Source of the DNA: Nocardia ninae NBRC 108245
GTDB taxonomy: Bacteria > Actinomycetota > Actinomycetes > Mycobacteriales > Mycobacteriaceae
Assembly (NCBI RefSeq): GCF_007990755.1
Contig: NZ_BJXA01000006.1
Location: 62,001-126,000, forward strand
Length of the DNA: 64,000 nucleotides
Direction: 5' to 3'
Positions within the stretch are counted from its first letter, which is position 1, and every line of letters begins with the position of its first letter. The position numbers and the translations under genes were made by a program. The notes beneath the pieces were generated by a model. The model was given only the letters and a program-made list of their open reading frames with translations. It was not told where the DNA came from and did no database searches. Below are positions 49,908-57,901 of the stretch, piece after piece.

Positions 49908-51376
49908 CCGACTTGACCAGTCTGTCGGCTGCCGAATTGGCCGACAAGATCCACGGCGGCGAGGTGTCCTCGGTCGAGGTCACCCAGGCGCACCTGGATC
50001 GGATCTCCGAGGTCGACGGCGAGTACCACGCTTTCCTGCACGTGGCGGGGGAGCAGGCTCTCGAAGCCGCCGCAGCCGTGGACTCCGCGATCGGCTCCGG
50101 CACCGCGCCCGCCTCGCCGCTGGCCGGAGTTCCGTTGGCGCTCAAGGACGTTTTCACCACCACCGACATGCCGACCACCTGCGGGTCGAAGATCCTCGAG
50201 GGCTGGGTATCGCCCTACGACGCGACGCTGACCACCCGGTTGCGCGCGGCGGGCATCCCGATCCTCGGCAAGACCAACATGGACGAGTTCGCGATGGGTT
50301 CGTCCACCGAGAACTCCGCCTACGGCCCGACCCGCAACCCGTGGGATGTCACCCGGGTTCCGGGTGGCTCGGGTGGTGGTTCGGCGGCGGCGCTGGCGTC
50401 GCATCAGGCGCCGTTGGCGATCGGCACGGACACGGGCGGGTCGATCCGGCAGCCCGCCTCGGTCACCGCCACGGTCGGTACGAAGCCGACGTACGGCACG
50501 GTGTCCCGGTACGGGCTGGTCGCGTGTGCGTCCTCGCTGGATCAAGGTGGTCCCTGCGGACGCACCGTGCTGGACACGGCCCTGCTGCACGAGGTGATCG
50601 CGGGACACGATCCACGCGATTCCACCTCGCGCAATGTGCCGGTGCCCGCGGTGGTCGCCGCCGCTCGCGAGGGCGCCAAGGGTGACCTGAGTGGCCTGAA
50701 AGTCGGTGTGGTGAAGGAACTTCACTCCGACAGCTACCAGCCGGGCGTGCTCGAATCCTTCGACGCCGCCGTAGCGGTGCTGAAGGAACTCGGCGCCGAG
50801 GTGATCGAGGTGTCGTGCCCGAACTTCGATTACGCGCTGTCGGCCTACTACCTGGTGATGCCGTCGGAGGTGTCCTCGAACCTGGCCCGGTTCGACGCGA
50901 TGCGCTACGGCATGCGCGTCGACGACGACGGGCAGCACAGCGCCGAGCAGGTCATGGCGGCCACCCGTGCCGCCGGGTTCGGCCCGGAAGTCAAGCGCCG
51001 TATCATGATCGGCACCTATGCGCTGTCCGCGGGTTACTACGACGCCTACTACGGTCAGGCGCTCAAGGTCCGCACGCTGATCGCGCGCGACTTCGACAAG
51101 GCCTACGAACAGGTCGACGTGCTGGTCTCCCCGACGAGTCCGTTCACCCCGTGGAAACTGGGTGAGAAGGTCGACGACCCGCTGGCCATGTACCTGTCCG
51201 ACCTGTGCACCCTGCCCACCAACATGGCGGGCCACCCCGCCATGTCGGTGCCGTCCGGGCTGAGCAAGGACGACGGCATGCCGGTCGGCCTGCAGATCAT
51301 GGCTCCCGCACTGGCCGACGACCGGTTGTACCGCGTCGGTGCCGCCTACGAAGCTGCCCGCGGCGCCATCGCCTGA
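49904..51376 (+). CDS. gatA: Aspartyl/glutamyl-tRNA amidotransferase subunit A
   Basis: Releases ammonia from glutamine for conversion of Glu-tRNA(Gln)/Asp-tRNA(Asn). The 490-residue amidase has the Ser-cisSer-Lys triad: Lys81 in ALKDVF, the cis-Ser region GGSSGGSAAAL and the nucleophile region [11 protein letters not shown]. It is followed by a strong bidirectional hairpin, so no gatB is co-transcribed here; gatB must be elsewhere. In M. tuberculosis pfkA and gatB follow gatA, so synteny breaks at this point. Confidence 0.97.
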   Translation: MTDLTSLSAAELADKIHGGEVSSVEVTQAHLDRISEVDGEYHAFLHVAGEQALEAAAAVDSAIGSGTAPASPLAGVPLALKDVFTTTDMPTTCGSKILEGWVSPYDATLTTRLRAAGIPILGKTNMDEFAMGSSTENSAYGPTRNPWDVTRVPGGSGGGSAAALASHQAPLAIGTDTGGSIRQPASVTATVGTKPTYGTVSRYGLVACASSLDQGGPCGRTVLDTALLHEVIAGHDPRDSTSRNVPVPAVVAAAREGAKGDLSGLKVGVVKELHSDSYQPGVLESFDAAVAVLKELGAEVIEVSCPNFDYALSAYYLVMPSEVSSNLARFDAMRYGMRVDDDGQHSAEQVMAATRAAGFGPEVKRRIMIGTYALSAGYYDAYYGQALKVRTLIARDFDKAYEQVDVLVSPTSPFTPWKLGEKVDDPLAMYLSDLCTLPTNMAGHPAMSVPSGLSKDDGMPVGLQIMAPALADDRLYRVGAAYEAARGAIA

Positions 51377-51393
51377 CCTGCTTTCACCCGCCT

Positions 51394-51439
51394 AGGACTT
51401 CGCACACCGGACAGCCAGCTGCCGGGTGTGCGAAGTCCT
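51394..51439. terminator. Bidirectional hairpin after gatA
   Basis: A perfect 15-bp stem (AGGACTTCGCACACC and its complement at 51425-51439) with a 16-base loop, between gatA and the convergent SDR gene. Confidence 0.85.
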
Positions 51440-51451
51440 GGCGCTCAATAG

Positions 51452-52297
51452 TTAGACAGGCCAGGTGAATTCGGGATCCGTCAGATAGTCCTGACGGCGC
51501 TGATCCAACGCCATCGAGACCATCTGCTGCGCGCCGGGCCCGATGATCTTGCGGATCGGCGGGTTGGGCATGTTCACCAGCTCGATGAGCCCCGCCGCGC
51601 CGACTTCCGGTGCGGCCTCCTGCCATTCGGATTCATAGTCGGTGGCCGGCGGCGGCGCGCTCGGGTCCGGGTAGTCCGGCATGCCGAGGATCGCGGTGCG
51701 CACCTGCTCGTAGGCGGGTAGCGCGGTGCCGAACTTCATGCTCGTCTTCGCCCAGTCGGTGTCGAAACCGCCCATCTGCGCGAGGGTTACGGCGATGCCG
51801 AAAGGACGCAGCTCGTCGGCGAGCGACGCGCTGAATCCTTCCAGTGCCCATTTGCTCGCGTTGTACATGCCGAACAGCGGAAGGCTGCCCACCGCGCCGA
51901 CCGTCGAGATCTGCACGATGTGGCCGGAGCCCTGCGCGCGCAGGTGCGGCACGGCTGCTTGCGAAACCCACAGGGCACCATAGAAATTGGTGTCCATCTG
52001 ATCGCGGATCTGGGACTCGGTCAATTCCTCGATCGCGCCGACCAGGCCGTAGCCTGCGTTGTTCACGATCACGTCGATCGTGCCCATCAGTGCGAAAGCT
52101 TCGTCCACGGTGTCGATTACGTCTTCGCGTCCGCGAACGTCCAACGGCAGCACGGTCAGTCGATCCTGGGCCAGATCGGCCATGGACCGCGGGTCGCGAG
52201 CGGTCGCGACGACGCGGTCACCCTCGGCGAGCGCGGCCAGCGTGAAGGCCCGGCCGAGTCCGCGGTTGGCGCCGGTGATGAGCCAAGTTCTGGTCAT
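51452..52297 (-). CDS. Short-chain dehydrogenase/reductase next to a broken tetR
   Basis: A 281-residue SDR of the extended-classical type: LITGANRGLGRAF cofactor motif, ATARDP suggesting NADP, VNNAGYGL, and the active-site tyrosine in MYNASKWALEG. ATG 52297 follows AAAGGA. It is divergent from the TetR pseudogene, with two copies of a CGAGACG-N3-CGTCTCG operator between them, so it was almost certainly the regulator's target. Loss of the regulator would leave it derepressed unless another protein binds those sites. Confidence 0.88.
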   Translation of the reverse strand: MTRTWLITGANRGLGRAFTLAALAEGDRVVATARDPRSMADLAQDRLTVLPLDVRGREDVIDTVDEAFALMGTIDVIVNNAGYGLVGAIEELTESQIRDQMDTNFYGALWVSQAAVPHLRAQGSGHIVQISTVGAVGSLPLFGMYNASKWALEGFSASLADELRPFGIAVTLAQMGGFDTDWAKTSMKFGTALPAYEQVRTAILGMPDYPDPSAPPPATDYESEWQEAAPEVGAAGLIELVNMPNPPIRKIIGPGAQQMVSMALDQRRQDYLTDPEFTWPV

Positions 52298-52315
52298 GGG
52301 GAGATCCTTTCGTCG

Positions 52316-52332
52316 CGAGACGCTCCGTCTCG
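52316..52332. promoter_or_regulatory. TetR-type operator, SDR-proximal copy
   Basis: CGAGACG-CTC-CGTCTCG, a perfect 7-bp inverted repeat with three-base centre, just upstream of the SDR start. Confidence 0.65.
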
Positions 52333-52369
52333 TTTGAAGAGAATGCATCGCCGATTCGACGTTGTCAAT

Positions 52370-52388
52370 ACGAGACGTATCGTCTCGT
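52370..52388. promoter_or_regulatory. TetR-type operator, tetR-proximal copy
   Basis: ACGAGACG-TAT-CGTCTCGT, a perfect 8-bp inverted repeat sharing its half-site with the SDR-proximal copy 54 bp away. Confidence 0.65.
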
Positions 52389-52404
52389 TCGTGTTGGCCT
52401 GGTC

Positions 52405-52907
52405 GCATGCCGGACACCCAGCGCCACCCGCCGCAGCGAACGCGCTCGGGCCGCGATCATCGCCGCCGCCACCGAGCACTTTCGCGAGGTGTCCTACGCG
52501 AAGCTCACCGTCGAGGCGATCGCGGCCCGCGCGGGCGTCGGCAAACAGGCCATCTACCGCTGGTGGCCGCACAGGGCGCGGTCGTCTTCGACGCCATGCT
52601 CGAACTCGACGCGGGCCCGCACGGTCTGGCTCTCCCGAACACCGGCGACATCGCCGCCGACCTGCGCGCCCAGCTGTGCGGCTCGATCACCGCCCTCCAC
52701 TGAGCCCGGCTTCGAATCTTCCTCCGCTCGGCGTGCATCGAGATCCAGCAGGACCCGGAAATCGGTGCCGGCTACCGCGGACGCCTTGGCCACCGACCTC
52801 CTACTCGGCCCGATCCGGAGCCGCTGGTCCCTAGGCCTCGGGCGGCCTCACCGAGTCCTACGTCGACGCCGCCCTCGCCGCGGCCTTCGCCCACCTCCGC
52901 GCCTGAC
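52405..52907 (+). pseudogene. TetR-family regulator, inactivated by several frameshifts and a stop
   Basis: Pieces of a single TetR protein appear in different frames. The helix-turn-helix (RRSERARAAIIAAATEHF, then LTVEAIAARAGVGKQAIYRWW) is in one frame until about 52570. AVVFDAMLELDAGPHGLALP and GDIAADLRAQL continue in another frame, as if one base were lost after WWPH. IFLRSACIEIQQDPEIGAGY follows after a TGA at 52701-52703 in the same frame; DLLLGPIRSRW is in a third, and the C-terminus LTESYVDAALAAAFAHLRA ends at the TGA near 52907. No good start codon leads the first frame. The number of lesions makes sequencing error unlikely. A small hairpin (CAGTTCG 52944, CGAACTG 52968) follows. Confidence 0.85.
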
Positions 52908-53058
52908 TGCGCCGAGCGCCGGGGGTAATGTCTCGCGACTCCGCAGTTCGGCGGCCTGGCCGCTCCGCGAACTGGCGCGCTGAGCGTCAGGTCCGGCGAG
53001 CTCTGCGGGCCACCCAGTGCAGGGCATAGCGGGCCCCATGTGGCCGTGCTGGGCGGGT

Positions 53059-53508
53059 TCAGCTGGCGCGCAGAGACTCCGCGCGCTCCTTGACCCCCGC
53101 GGTCATCCCGGCGAAACCGCGCTGGAGGTGCTTGCCGAGCAACGCCACCACCACCGGTCGCAACCAGCCGTTCAGCTCGAAGTGGGACTCGTACCGAGTG
53201 CGGTCCCCGTCGATCGGTGTGATCGTGTGCGAGCGGAGACTGCTGAGCGTGCCCAGCGGCACCGGCTTCATCGAATAGCTCAACTCGTGCCCCGGTGTGT
53301 GCGAGCGGATCCATTCGCGCTGCCGACGCGGTCGCGGTCCGAGGTGGACGACCATGTCGATCGGCTCGCCGGGCACCAGCGAGCTGCGGCATTCGCTGAC
53401 GAAGGGGTTCCACTCGCCGTAGCGAGGAAAGTCGGTGATCACCTGCCAGACGAGCTCGGCGGGCGCGTCGATGTCCACGGTGGCGTCGATGACAAAGGCC
53501 ATGTCCAA
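53059..53508 (-). CDS. SRPBCC (START/polyketide-cyclase-like) domain protein
   Basis: A 147-149-residue lipid-binding-fold protein: IDATVDIDAPAELVWQVITD, YGEWNPFVSE, and a C-terminal helix (VALLGKHLQRGFAGMTAGVK). Such proteins bind hydrophobic ligands. The start is TTG 53508 or ATG 53502; the ATG gives the typical family N-terminus. A KstR-type box lies immediately upstream, linking it to sterol metabolism control. Confidence 0.85.
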   Translation of the reverse strand: MDMAFVIDATVDIDAPAELVWQVITDFPRYGEWNPFVSECRSSLVPGEPIDMVVHLGPRPRRQREWIRSHTPGHELSYSMKPVPLGTLSSLRSHTITPIDGDRTRYESHFELNGWLRPVVVALLGKHLQRGFAGMTAGVKERAESLRAS

Positions 53509-53509
53509 T

Positions 53510-53523
53510 TAGAACACGTTCTA
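53510..53523. promoter_or_regulatory. KstR-type operator TAGAAC-AC-GTTCTA
   Basis: A 14-bp dyad that matches the published KstR consensus TnnAACnnGTTnnA at every fixed position. It sits between the start of the SRPBCC gene and the stop of the upstream membrane-hydrolase gene, over the expected promoter core of the SRPBCC gene. Confidence 0.6.
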
Positions 53524-53525
53524 TG

Positions 53526-55010
53526 TCAGCAGCTGCCCATGGCGGTGCCCTGATCGGTGCCGTAGCGGTGACCGTGTCCCGCGGGCGCGTTCAGTGCGGC
53601 GAGCAGGTCGGCGGTCGCCTGCACGAAGCTGACCACCGGAAGCCACTGGGGCAGTGGCGCATCCGTGCGGGCGCCGGTCAGGTCGGGTGCGCGCCACAGC
53701 AAGGCGGGGGACCAGTGGACCACCGGGTCCGAGGTGTTGGCCAGCACGGTCGCGCCTGCGCGATGGACCTGCCCGGCGGGCGGTCCGGCCCAGAGCGTGG
53801 CGCAGGTGCGACGATCCTGATCGGCGTCGTCGGCGAAGACCGAGCTGCCGCCGATCGCGCCGAGGCTCTGCCCGTACAGGTAGAGCTCGGGCTTGTGCTC
53901 GAGCGTGCGGATCCGGTCCTCCACGGCGGTGAACAGCGCCCGCGCGGCATCGACGGCATCGTCGCGGCCGAAGACGAAGGTCACCCAGCTGGGTGCGTAG
54001 GAGTACTGCAAGCCGACGAGGGCGACGTCGCCACCGAAGCGTTGATCGAAGCCGCGCACCGCGTTGCTGTCGATCCAGCCCGAACCGGTCGGCACCATCA
54101 CCACCAGGTTCGACCGCTCGAAACCGCCGGAGCGTTCCAACTCCCGAACGGCCAGCGCGACACGGGAATCCAGATCCGGCGCCGACTCCACCCCGACGTA
54201 TACCCGGGGCGGCCCGGCAGGCGCACCACTGACGAATTTGCGTCCCTCGGCACCGAGCGAAGACCAGCTCACGGCCGATGCCGCACTACCGGACCTGGCG
54301 CCCGAGTCCGGCTGCACCAGAGCCGGATCCAGCGCGGCATTGGCACCGGCGTAGGCGGCCTGCCGCCAACCCACCGCCGCTGGTGCCGCGACGAGATACA
54401 GGAACCCCGCCACGACCACGGCCAGCGAAAACCCCCGCGCCCAGCCGAGTTTGCGGAGTACCCACCCGATCGAACGGGTGATTCCCAGCAGCACGCCGAC
54501 GATCAGCACCGATTCGATCAGCCACCGCAGCCAGTAACCTGCCCCGATCGGCGCCGTACTCATGGCCGCCCGCAACGAGTTCTGCCAATCCCCGGCCAGT
54601 ACTACCGCGCCGAGAACCAGCGAGACGGTCCCGATCAGCAACGGTAGCCGGGCCCGCGCCAGCTTGTGATCGACATCGAAACCGGAGCGCCGCACCACGA
54701 ACCGAGCGAGCCCGGCAATACCCAACGAAAGCACCACGAGTAATCCGGTCAATATCGCCTGCGCCCCAGGCGTCCGCGGCAGCAGTCCCGGAGCGAGGGA
54801 GACCAGCGTGCCCACGCCGATCGCCACCGTAGTACCGGCACGCGGCACCGAGAACCGTTGTGCCGCAGCCGATAGCGCGGTGCTCAACTTCCGGCGGACC
54901 GCACCGTGCCGCCTGCGTGCCCGCAGGTCATCGAAGCCCAGCACTGCCCCGTCGGCAAGCGCATCGTCCATGACTTCGGTGTCGACAGCTCTCGACAGTG
55001 TGCTGGTCAT
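53526..55010 (-). CDS. Membrane alpha/beta-hydrolase (Abhydrolase_9 type)
   Basis: A 494-residue protein with an N-terminal membrane domain of about five helices (VAIGVGTLVSLAPGLLP, ILTGLLVVLSLGIAGLARF, LLIGTVSLVLGAVVLAG, LIESVLIVGVLLGITRSI, GFSLAVVVAGFLYLVAAP) and a C-terminal alpha/beta-hydrolase domain. The nucleophile elbow is LYGQSLGAIGGSS. The pattern matches the actinobacterial Abhydrolase_9 family; the substrate is unknown, presumably lipid. Its ATG overlaps the stop of the phospholipase A2 gene by one base, making a two-gene lipolytic operon. Confidence 0.85.
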   Translation of the reverse strand: MTSTLSRAVDTEVMDDALADGAVLGFDDLRARRRHGAVRRKLSTALSAAAQRFSVPRAGTTVAIGVGTLVSLAPGLLPRTPGAQAILTGLLVVLSLGIAGLARFVVRRSGFDVDHKLARARLPLLIGTVSLVLGAVVLAGDWQNSLRAAMSTAPIGAGYWLRWLIESVLIVGVLLGITRSIGWVLRKLGWARGFSLAVVVAGFLYLVAAPAAVGWRQAAYAGANAALDPALVQPDSGARSGSAASAVSWSSLGAEGRKFVSGAPAGPPRVYVGVESAPDLDSRVALAVRELERSGGFERSNLVVMVPTGSGWIDSNAVRGFDQRFGGDVALVGLQYSYAPSWVTFVFGRDDAVDAARALFTAVEDRIRTLEHKPELYLYGQSLGAIGGSSVFADDADQDRRTCATLWAGPPAGQVHRAGATVLANTSDPVVHWSPALLWRAPDLTGARTDAPLPQWLPVVSFVQATADLLAALNAPAGHGHRYGTDQGTAMGSC

Positions 55011-55810
55011 CACTGAACCCCCTGTACCGCAGTAGCTTTCATCGACCAGGGAACACCGGCAGTCTGCGTCGCCCGCCGCATCGTGAGCACCGCACCGAGC
55101 CCGGCCACCCCGGCACCGACCACCCCGAGCAACTGCCAGTTCGTCGCCGAATCGGCGTCGGCCGCACCGAACGTCGACTCCACTACGGGCGCCCCATAGC
55201 CCTGCCGACGCGAATTCAGATCCACGAACGTGCTCGCAATCGCCGCCATGGCATTGCACCTGGTCCGCGAGAACGGATCCGCCCGGCTCTCGCACGACTC
55301 GTGCATATGCCGATCGAGCGTGCTGTCCAACGCCTGCCGCGCCCACGGCCCGAGCGGTTCACCGCGCTGCTCGGCATAGCGCAGCAGGTCATACCCCAGG
55401 TCGTGCGCCTTGCACGCCGTCTCGAACTCCACGGGCAAGGTCACCGGCGATGAGCAGTCACCCTGCGGGTTCGCCAGCAATCCGTCGACGGCGCTCGGCC
55501 GATACCCGAATTGTGCGGCGAAGTCGTCCGGCATGGCGGCGGGGGAACCGGGACCGCCCGAGGTCAGGTCGGCCACCGCCGCACCCGCCACCGCGTTCTC
55601 GACCGGTGCGGACGCGCTCGCCGCCGCGGCGTGCGGTGCGGGCGCCAGGAACACGGCGGCGGCCATGGTGGTCAGTGCCGCGGCGGTCAGTGCCGCCGCC
55701 CGCCGCGTCGCGGAAGTCACGGAACCGGTTGCGGCGGAGGAAGAACGGGGGGCGCCTGCGGCCTGTGCGGACCGCGCCGTTGCGGGTCCTGCGGTGGTCG
55801 GTGTGCTCAT
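55010..55810 (-). CDS. Secreted prokaryotic phospholipase A2-like protein
   Basis: A 266-residue exported protein. A long Ala-rich signal region (TAAALTTMAAAVFLAPAPHAA) is followed by the bacterial PLA2 domain with Cys residues and the catalytic His-Asp pair in FETACKAHDLGYDLLRYAE; GDCSSP and a further Cys pair are present. A C-terminal hydrophobic helix (LLGVVGAGVAGLGAVL) may anchor it outside the membrane. It would cut the sn-2 acyl chain of phospholipids. First gene of an operon with the membrane hydrolase; divergent from the two-component system across 167 bp. Confidence 0.85.
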   Translation of the reverse strand: MSTPTTAGPATARSAQAAGAPRSSSAATGSVTSATRRAAALTAAALTTMAAAVFLAPAPHAAAASASAPVENAVAGAAVADLTSGGPGSPAAMPDDFAAQFGYRPSAVDGLLANPQGDCSSPVTLPVEFETACKAHDLGYDLLRYAEQRGEPLGPWARQALDSTLDRHMHESCESRADPFSRTRCNAMAAIASTFVDLNSRRQGYGAPVVESTFGAADADSATNWQLLGVVGAGVAGLGAVLTMRRATQTAGVPWSMKATAVQGVQ

Positions 55811-55964
55811 GAGCTAGACGCTAGGAATCCGACCCGCTCGTGGGCCTCACGCCGGAGACCGGTTTACGGGGACATGCCCCCGGGGGAGCCCGGCCATGCC
55901 CTCCCACCTGGGTACGGGGTGCGAAATCACCCGGGGGTATGACGTGGTAGCACGCTGGACTTTC

Positions 55965-55970
55965 TAGGGT
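55965..55970 (+). promoter_or_regulatory. -10 box TAGGGT of the sensor kinase gene (leaderless)
   Basis: TAGGGT ends seven bases before ATG 55978, placing transcription initiation on the start codon. Confidence 0.55.
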
Positions 55971-55977
55971 CGTAACT

Positions 55978-57189
55978 ATGAAGCAGCAGAGCCGTGCCTG
56001 GGTCCGGCAAATGAGCGCCCAGATGTGGTTCGACTCCGCCACCGTGGTCGTCGCCCTCATCTTCTTCACGGTGGCCTGGCCGACCCTGCACATCACCCAT
56101 GCGGTGCCGCCCGCGGTGCAGCCGTTCATGGCGGCGCTCGCCGCGTTCCCGGTGCTGCTGGTCCGGATCAATCCGGCGCTGGGCTGGGCGATCTCGGCGG
56201 GCTCCGGCATGCTCATCGCCCTGGCGATCCCGCACCAGCCGAACAACGACATGCCGATGCAGGTCGTGCACATCCTGTCGCTGTTCGTGCTGCTGCTCGC
56301 GGTGGCGGTGCGGACGACGGTGCCGATCATCGGCGTCGCCTGGGTCGCGACCTCGCTGCTGCTCGGCACCACGATGTCGAACGAGGGCGGTGTGGCGAGT
56401 TCGGTGTGGGGCTGGCCGATCGCGCTCGGCGCGGTGGTGTTGTTCGGCCTGCTCGTGCGGTGGCTGGTGCAGTCACGCAAGCAGTTGGTGCGCCAGGAAG
56501 AGGAGAACGAGGTCGAGCGGGCCCGCCGGGTGATCCTCGAAGAGAAGGCGCGCATCGCCCGCGACCTGCACGACGTGGTCGCGCATCACATGTCGCTGGT
56601 GGTGGTGCAGGCGCAGACCGCGCCGTACCGGGTGGAGGGCGTAACCCCGGCCGCTCGTGCCGAATTCGAATCCATCGGCGCCACCGCCCGCGAGGCGCTC
56701 AACGAGATCCGCGGCATGCTCGGCGTGCTGCGCAGCGACGGCCAGGCGCCCGAGCACACCCCGCAGCCGAAGGCCACCGATGTGCCGAGCCTGTTCGAGG
56801 GCGCGCTGCGGGCGGGGGTGCGGATCGCCTGGACGATCGACGGCGAGCTCGAGACCGTCCCCGACGGCGCAGGCCTGGCCCTGTACCGGATCACCCAGGA
56901 GTCGCTGTCGAATGCGTCACGGCACGCACCGGAGGCGCCGGTCCAGGTGCACCTGCGCGTCGGCCCGCTCGTGGAGCTTGTCGTCGGCAACGGCCCCACC
57001 GCCACGGTCGCTCGCCCGGTCGGCAACGGCGGCCACGGCATCGCGGGCATGCAGGCCAGGGCACTCGCCGTCGGCGGCGACCTGACCGCGGGTCCGCGCC
57101 CCGACGGCGGTTTCGAGGTGCACGCCCGGATTCCGCTCAACCCGACGACGACGCTGGACCCGGTCCTGGTCGAGCAAGCCGCCAACTGA
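55978..57189 (+). CDS. Sensor histidine kinase, DesK/NarL type (HisKA_3)
   Basis: A 403-residue membrane kinase. About five transmembrane segments in residues 15-160 with only short loops suggest a membrane-embedded sensor as in DesK. A short coiled linker leads to HisKA_3 with phosphoacceptor His198 (ARIARDLHDVVAHHMSL), and the ATPase domain ends GHGIAGMQARALAVGG. Immediately upstream of its response regulator. Being divergent from the phospholipase A2/hydrolase operon, the pair may monitor membrane lipid state and control those genes; this is inference. Confidence 0.9.
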   Translation: MKQQSRAWVRQMSAQMWFDSATVVVALIFFTVAWPTLHITHAVPPAVQPFMAALAAFPVLLVRINPALGWAISAGSGMLIALAIPHQPNNDMPMQVVHILSLFVLLLAVAVRTTVPIIGVAWVATSLLLGTTMSNEGGVASSVWGWPIALGAVVLFGLLVRWLVQSRKQLVRQEEENEVERARRVILEEKARIARDLHDVVAHHMSLVVVQAQTAPYRVEGVTPAARAEFESIGATAREALNEIRGMLGVLRSDGQAPEHTPQPKATDVPSLFEGALRAGVRIAWTIDGELETVPDGAGLALYRITQESLSNASRHAPEAPVQVHLRVGPLVELVVGNGPTATVARPVGNGGHGIAGMQARALAVGGDLTAGPRPDGGFEVHARIPLNPTTTLDPVLVEQAAN

Positions 57190-57219
57190 ACCGTCTCGCT
57201 GTCGAGCACTACCTCCCCT

Positions 57220-57225
57220 TAGGGT
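57220..57225 (+). promoter_or_regulatory. -10 box TAGGGT of the response-regulator gene
   Basis: The same hexamer as the kinase promoter, ending six bases before GTG 57232, so the regulator can also be made from its own leaderless transcript. Confidence 0.5.
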
Positions 57226-57231
57226 AGGGCG

Positions 57232-57897
57232 GTGGCAATAACGGTGTTGATCGCTGATGATCAGGCAATGGTGCGGCAGGGCTTCGGTGCGCTGCTCGCG
57301 GCCCAGCCCGACATCAGCGTGGTGGGGGACGCGCAGGACGGGAAGATCGCGGTGGCCGAGGCCAAGCGCCTGCGCCCCGACGTGGTCCTGATGGACGTGC
57401 GCATGCCGGAGATGAACGGACTGGACGCGGCGCGGCTCATCCTGGCCGCCGGGTTCGAGCCGCCGGTGCGGGTGCTGATGCTCACCACCTTCGACATCGA
57501 CGACTACGTGTACGAGGCGCTGAGCATCGGTGCCAGCGGCTTCCTGCTCAAGGACGCGCCCGCCGAGGAGTTGGTGCGTGCAGTCCGGGTGGTCGCCGAC
57601 GGCCAGGCCTTGTTGGCGCCGACGGTGACCCGGCGCCTCATCGCCGACGTGACCCGCCGCCGCTCCGCCGCCCGCGCGAAGCCGGCCCCCGCGCTGACCT
57701 CGCTGACGCCCCGTGAGCGCGAGGTGCTGGAGTTGATCGCGAAGGGCATGTCCAACACCGAGATCGCGGAATCGCTGTTCGTCGCCGAGCAGACCGTGAA
57801 AACGCATGTCTCCAAGGTCTTTTCGAAGCTGAACCTGCGCGACCGGGCGCAGGCCGTGGTGCTGGCCTACGAATCCGGACTGGTCACGCCCGGCTGA
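57232..57897 (+). CDS. NarL/LuxR-family response regulator
   Basis: A 221-residue regulator: receiver domain with acidic pocket IADDQ and phosphoacceptor Asp55 (VVLMDVRMP), and C-terminal LuxR helix-turn-helix (LTPREREVLELIAKGMSN, TVKTHVSKVFSKLNLRD). Paired with the kinase 42 bp upstream. Convergent with the beta-lactamase-fold lipoprotein, whose stop is five bases away. Confidence 0.93.
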   Translation: MAITVLIADDQAMVRQGFGALLAAQPDISVVGDAQDGKIAVAEAKRLRPDVVLMDVRMPEMNGLDAARLILAAGFEPPVRVLMLTTFDIDDYVYEALSIGASGFLLKDAPAEELVRAVRVVADGQALLAPTVTRRLIADVTRRRSAARAKPAPALTSLTPREREVLELIAKGMSNTEIAESLFVAEQTVKTHVSKVFSKLNLRDRAQAVVLAYESGLVTPG

Positions 57898-57901
57898 CGG
57901 G

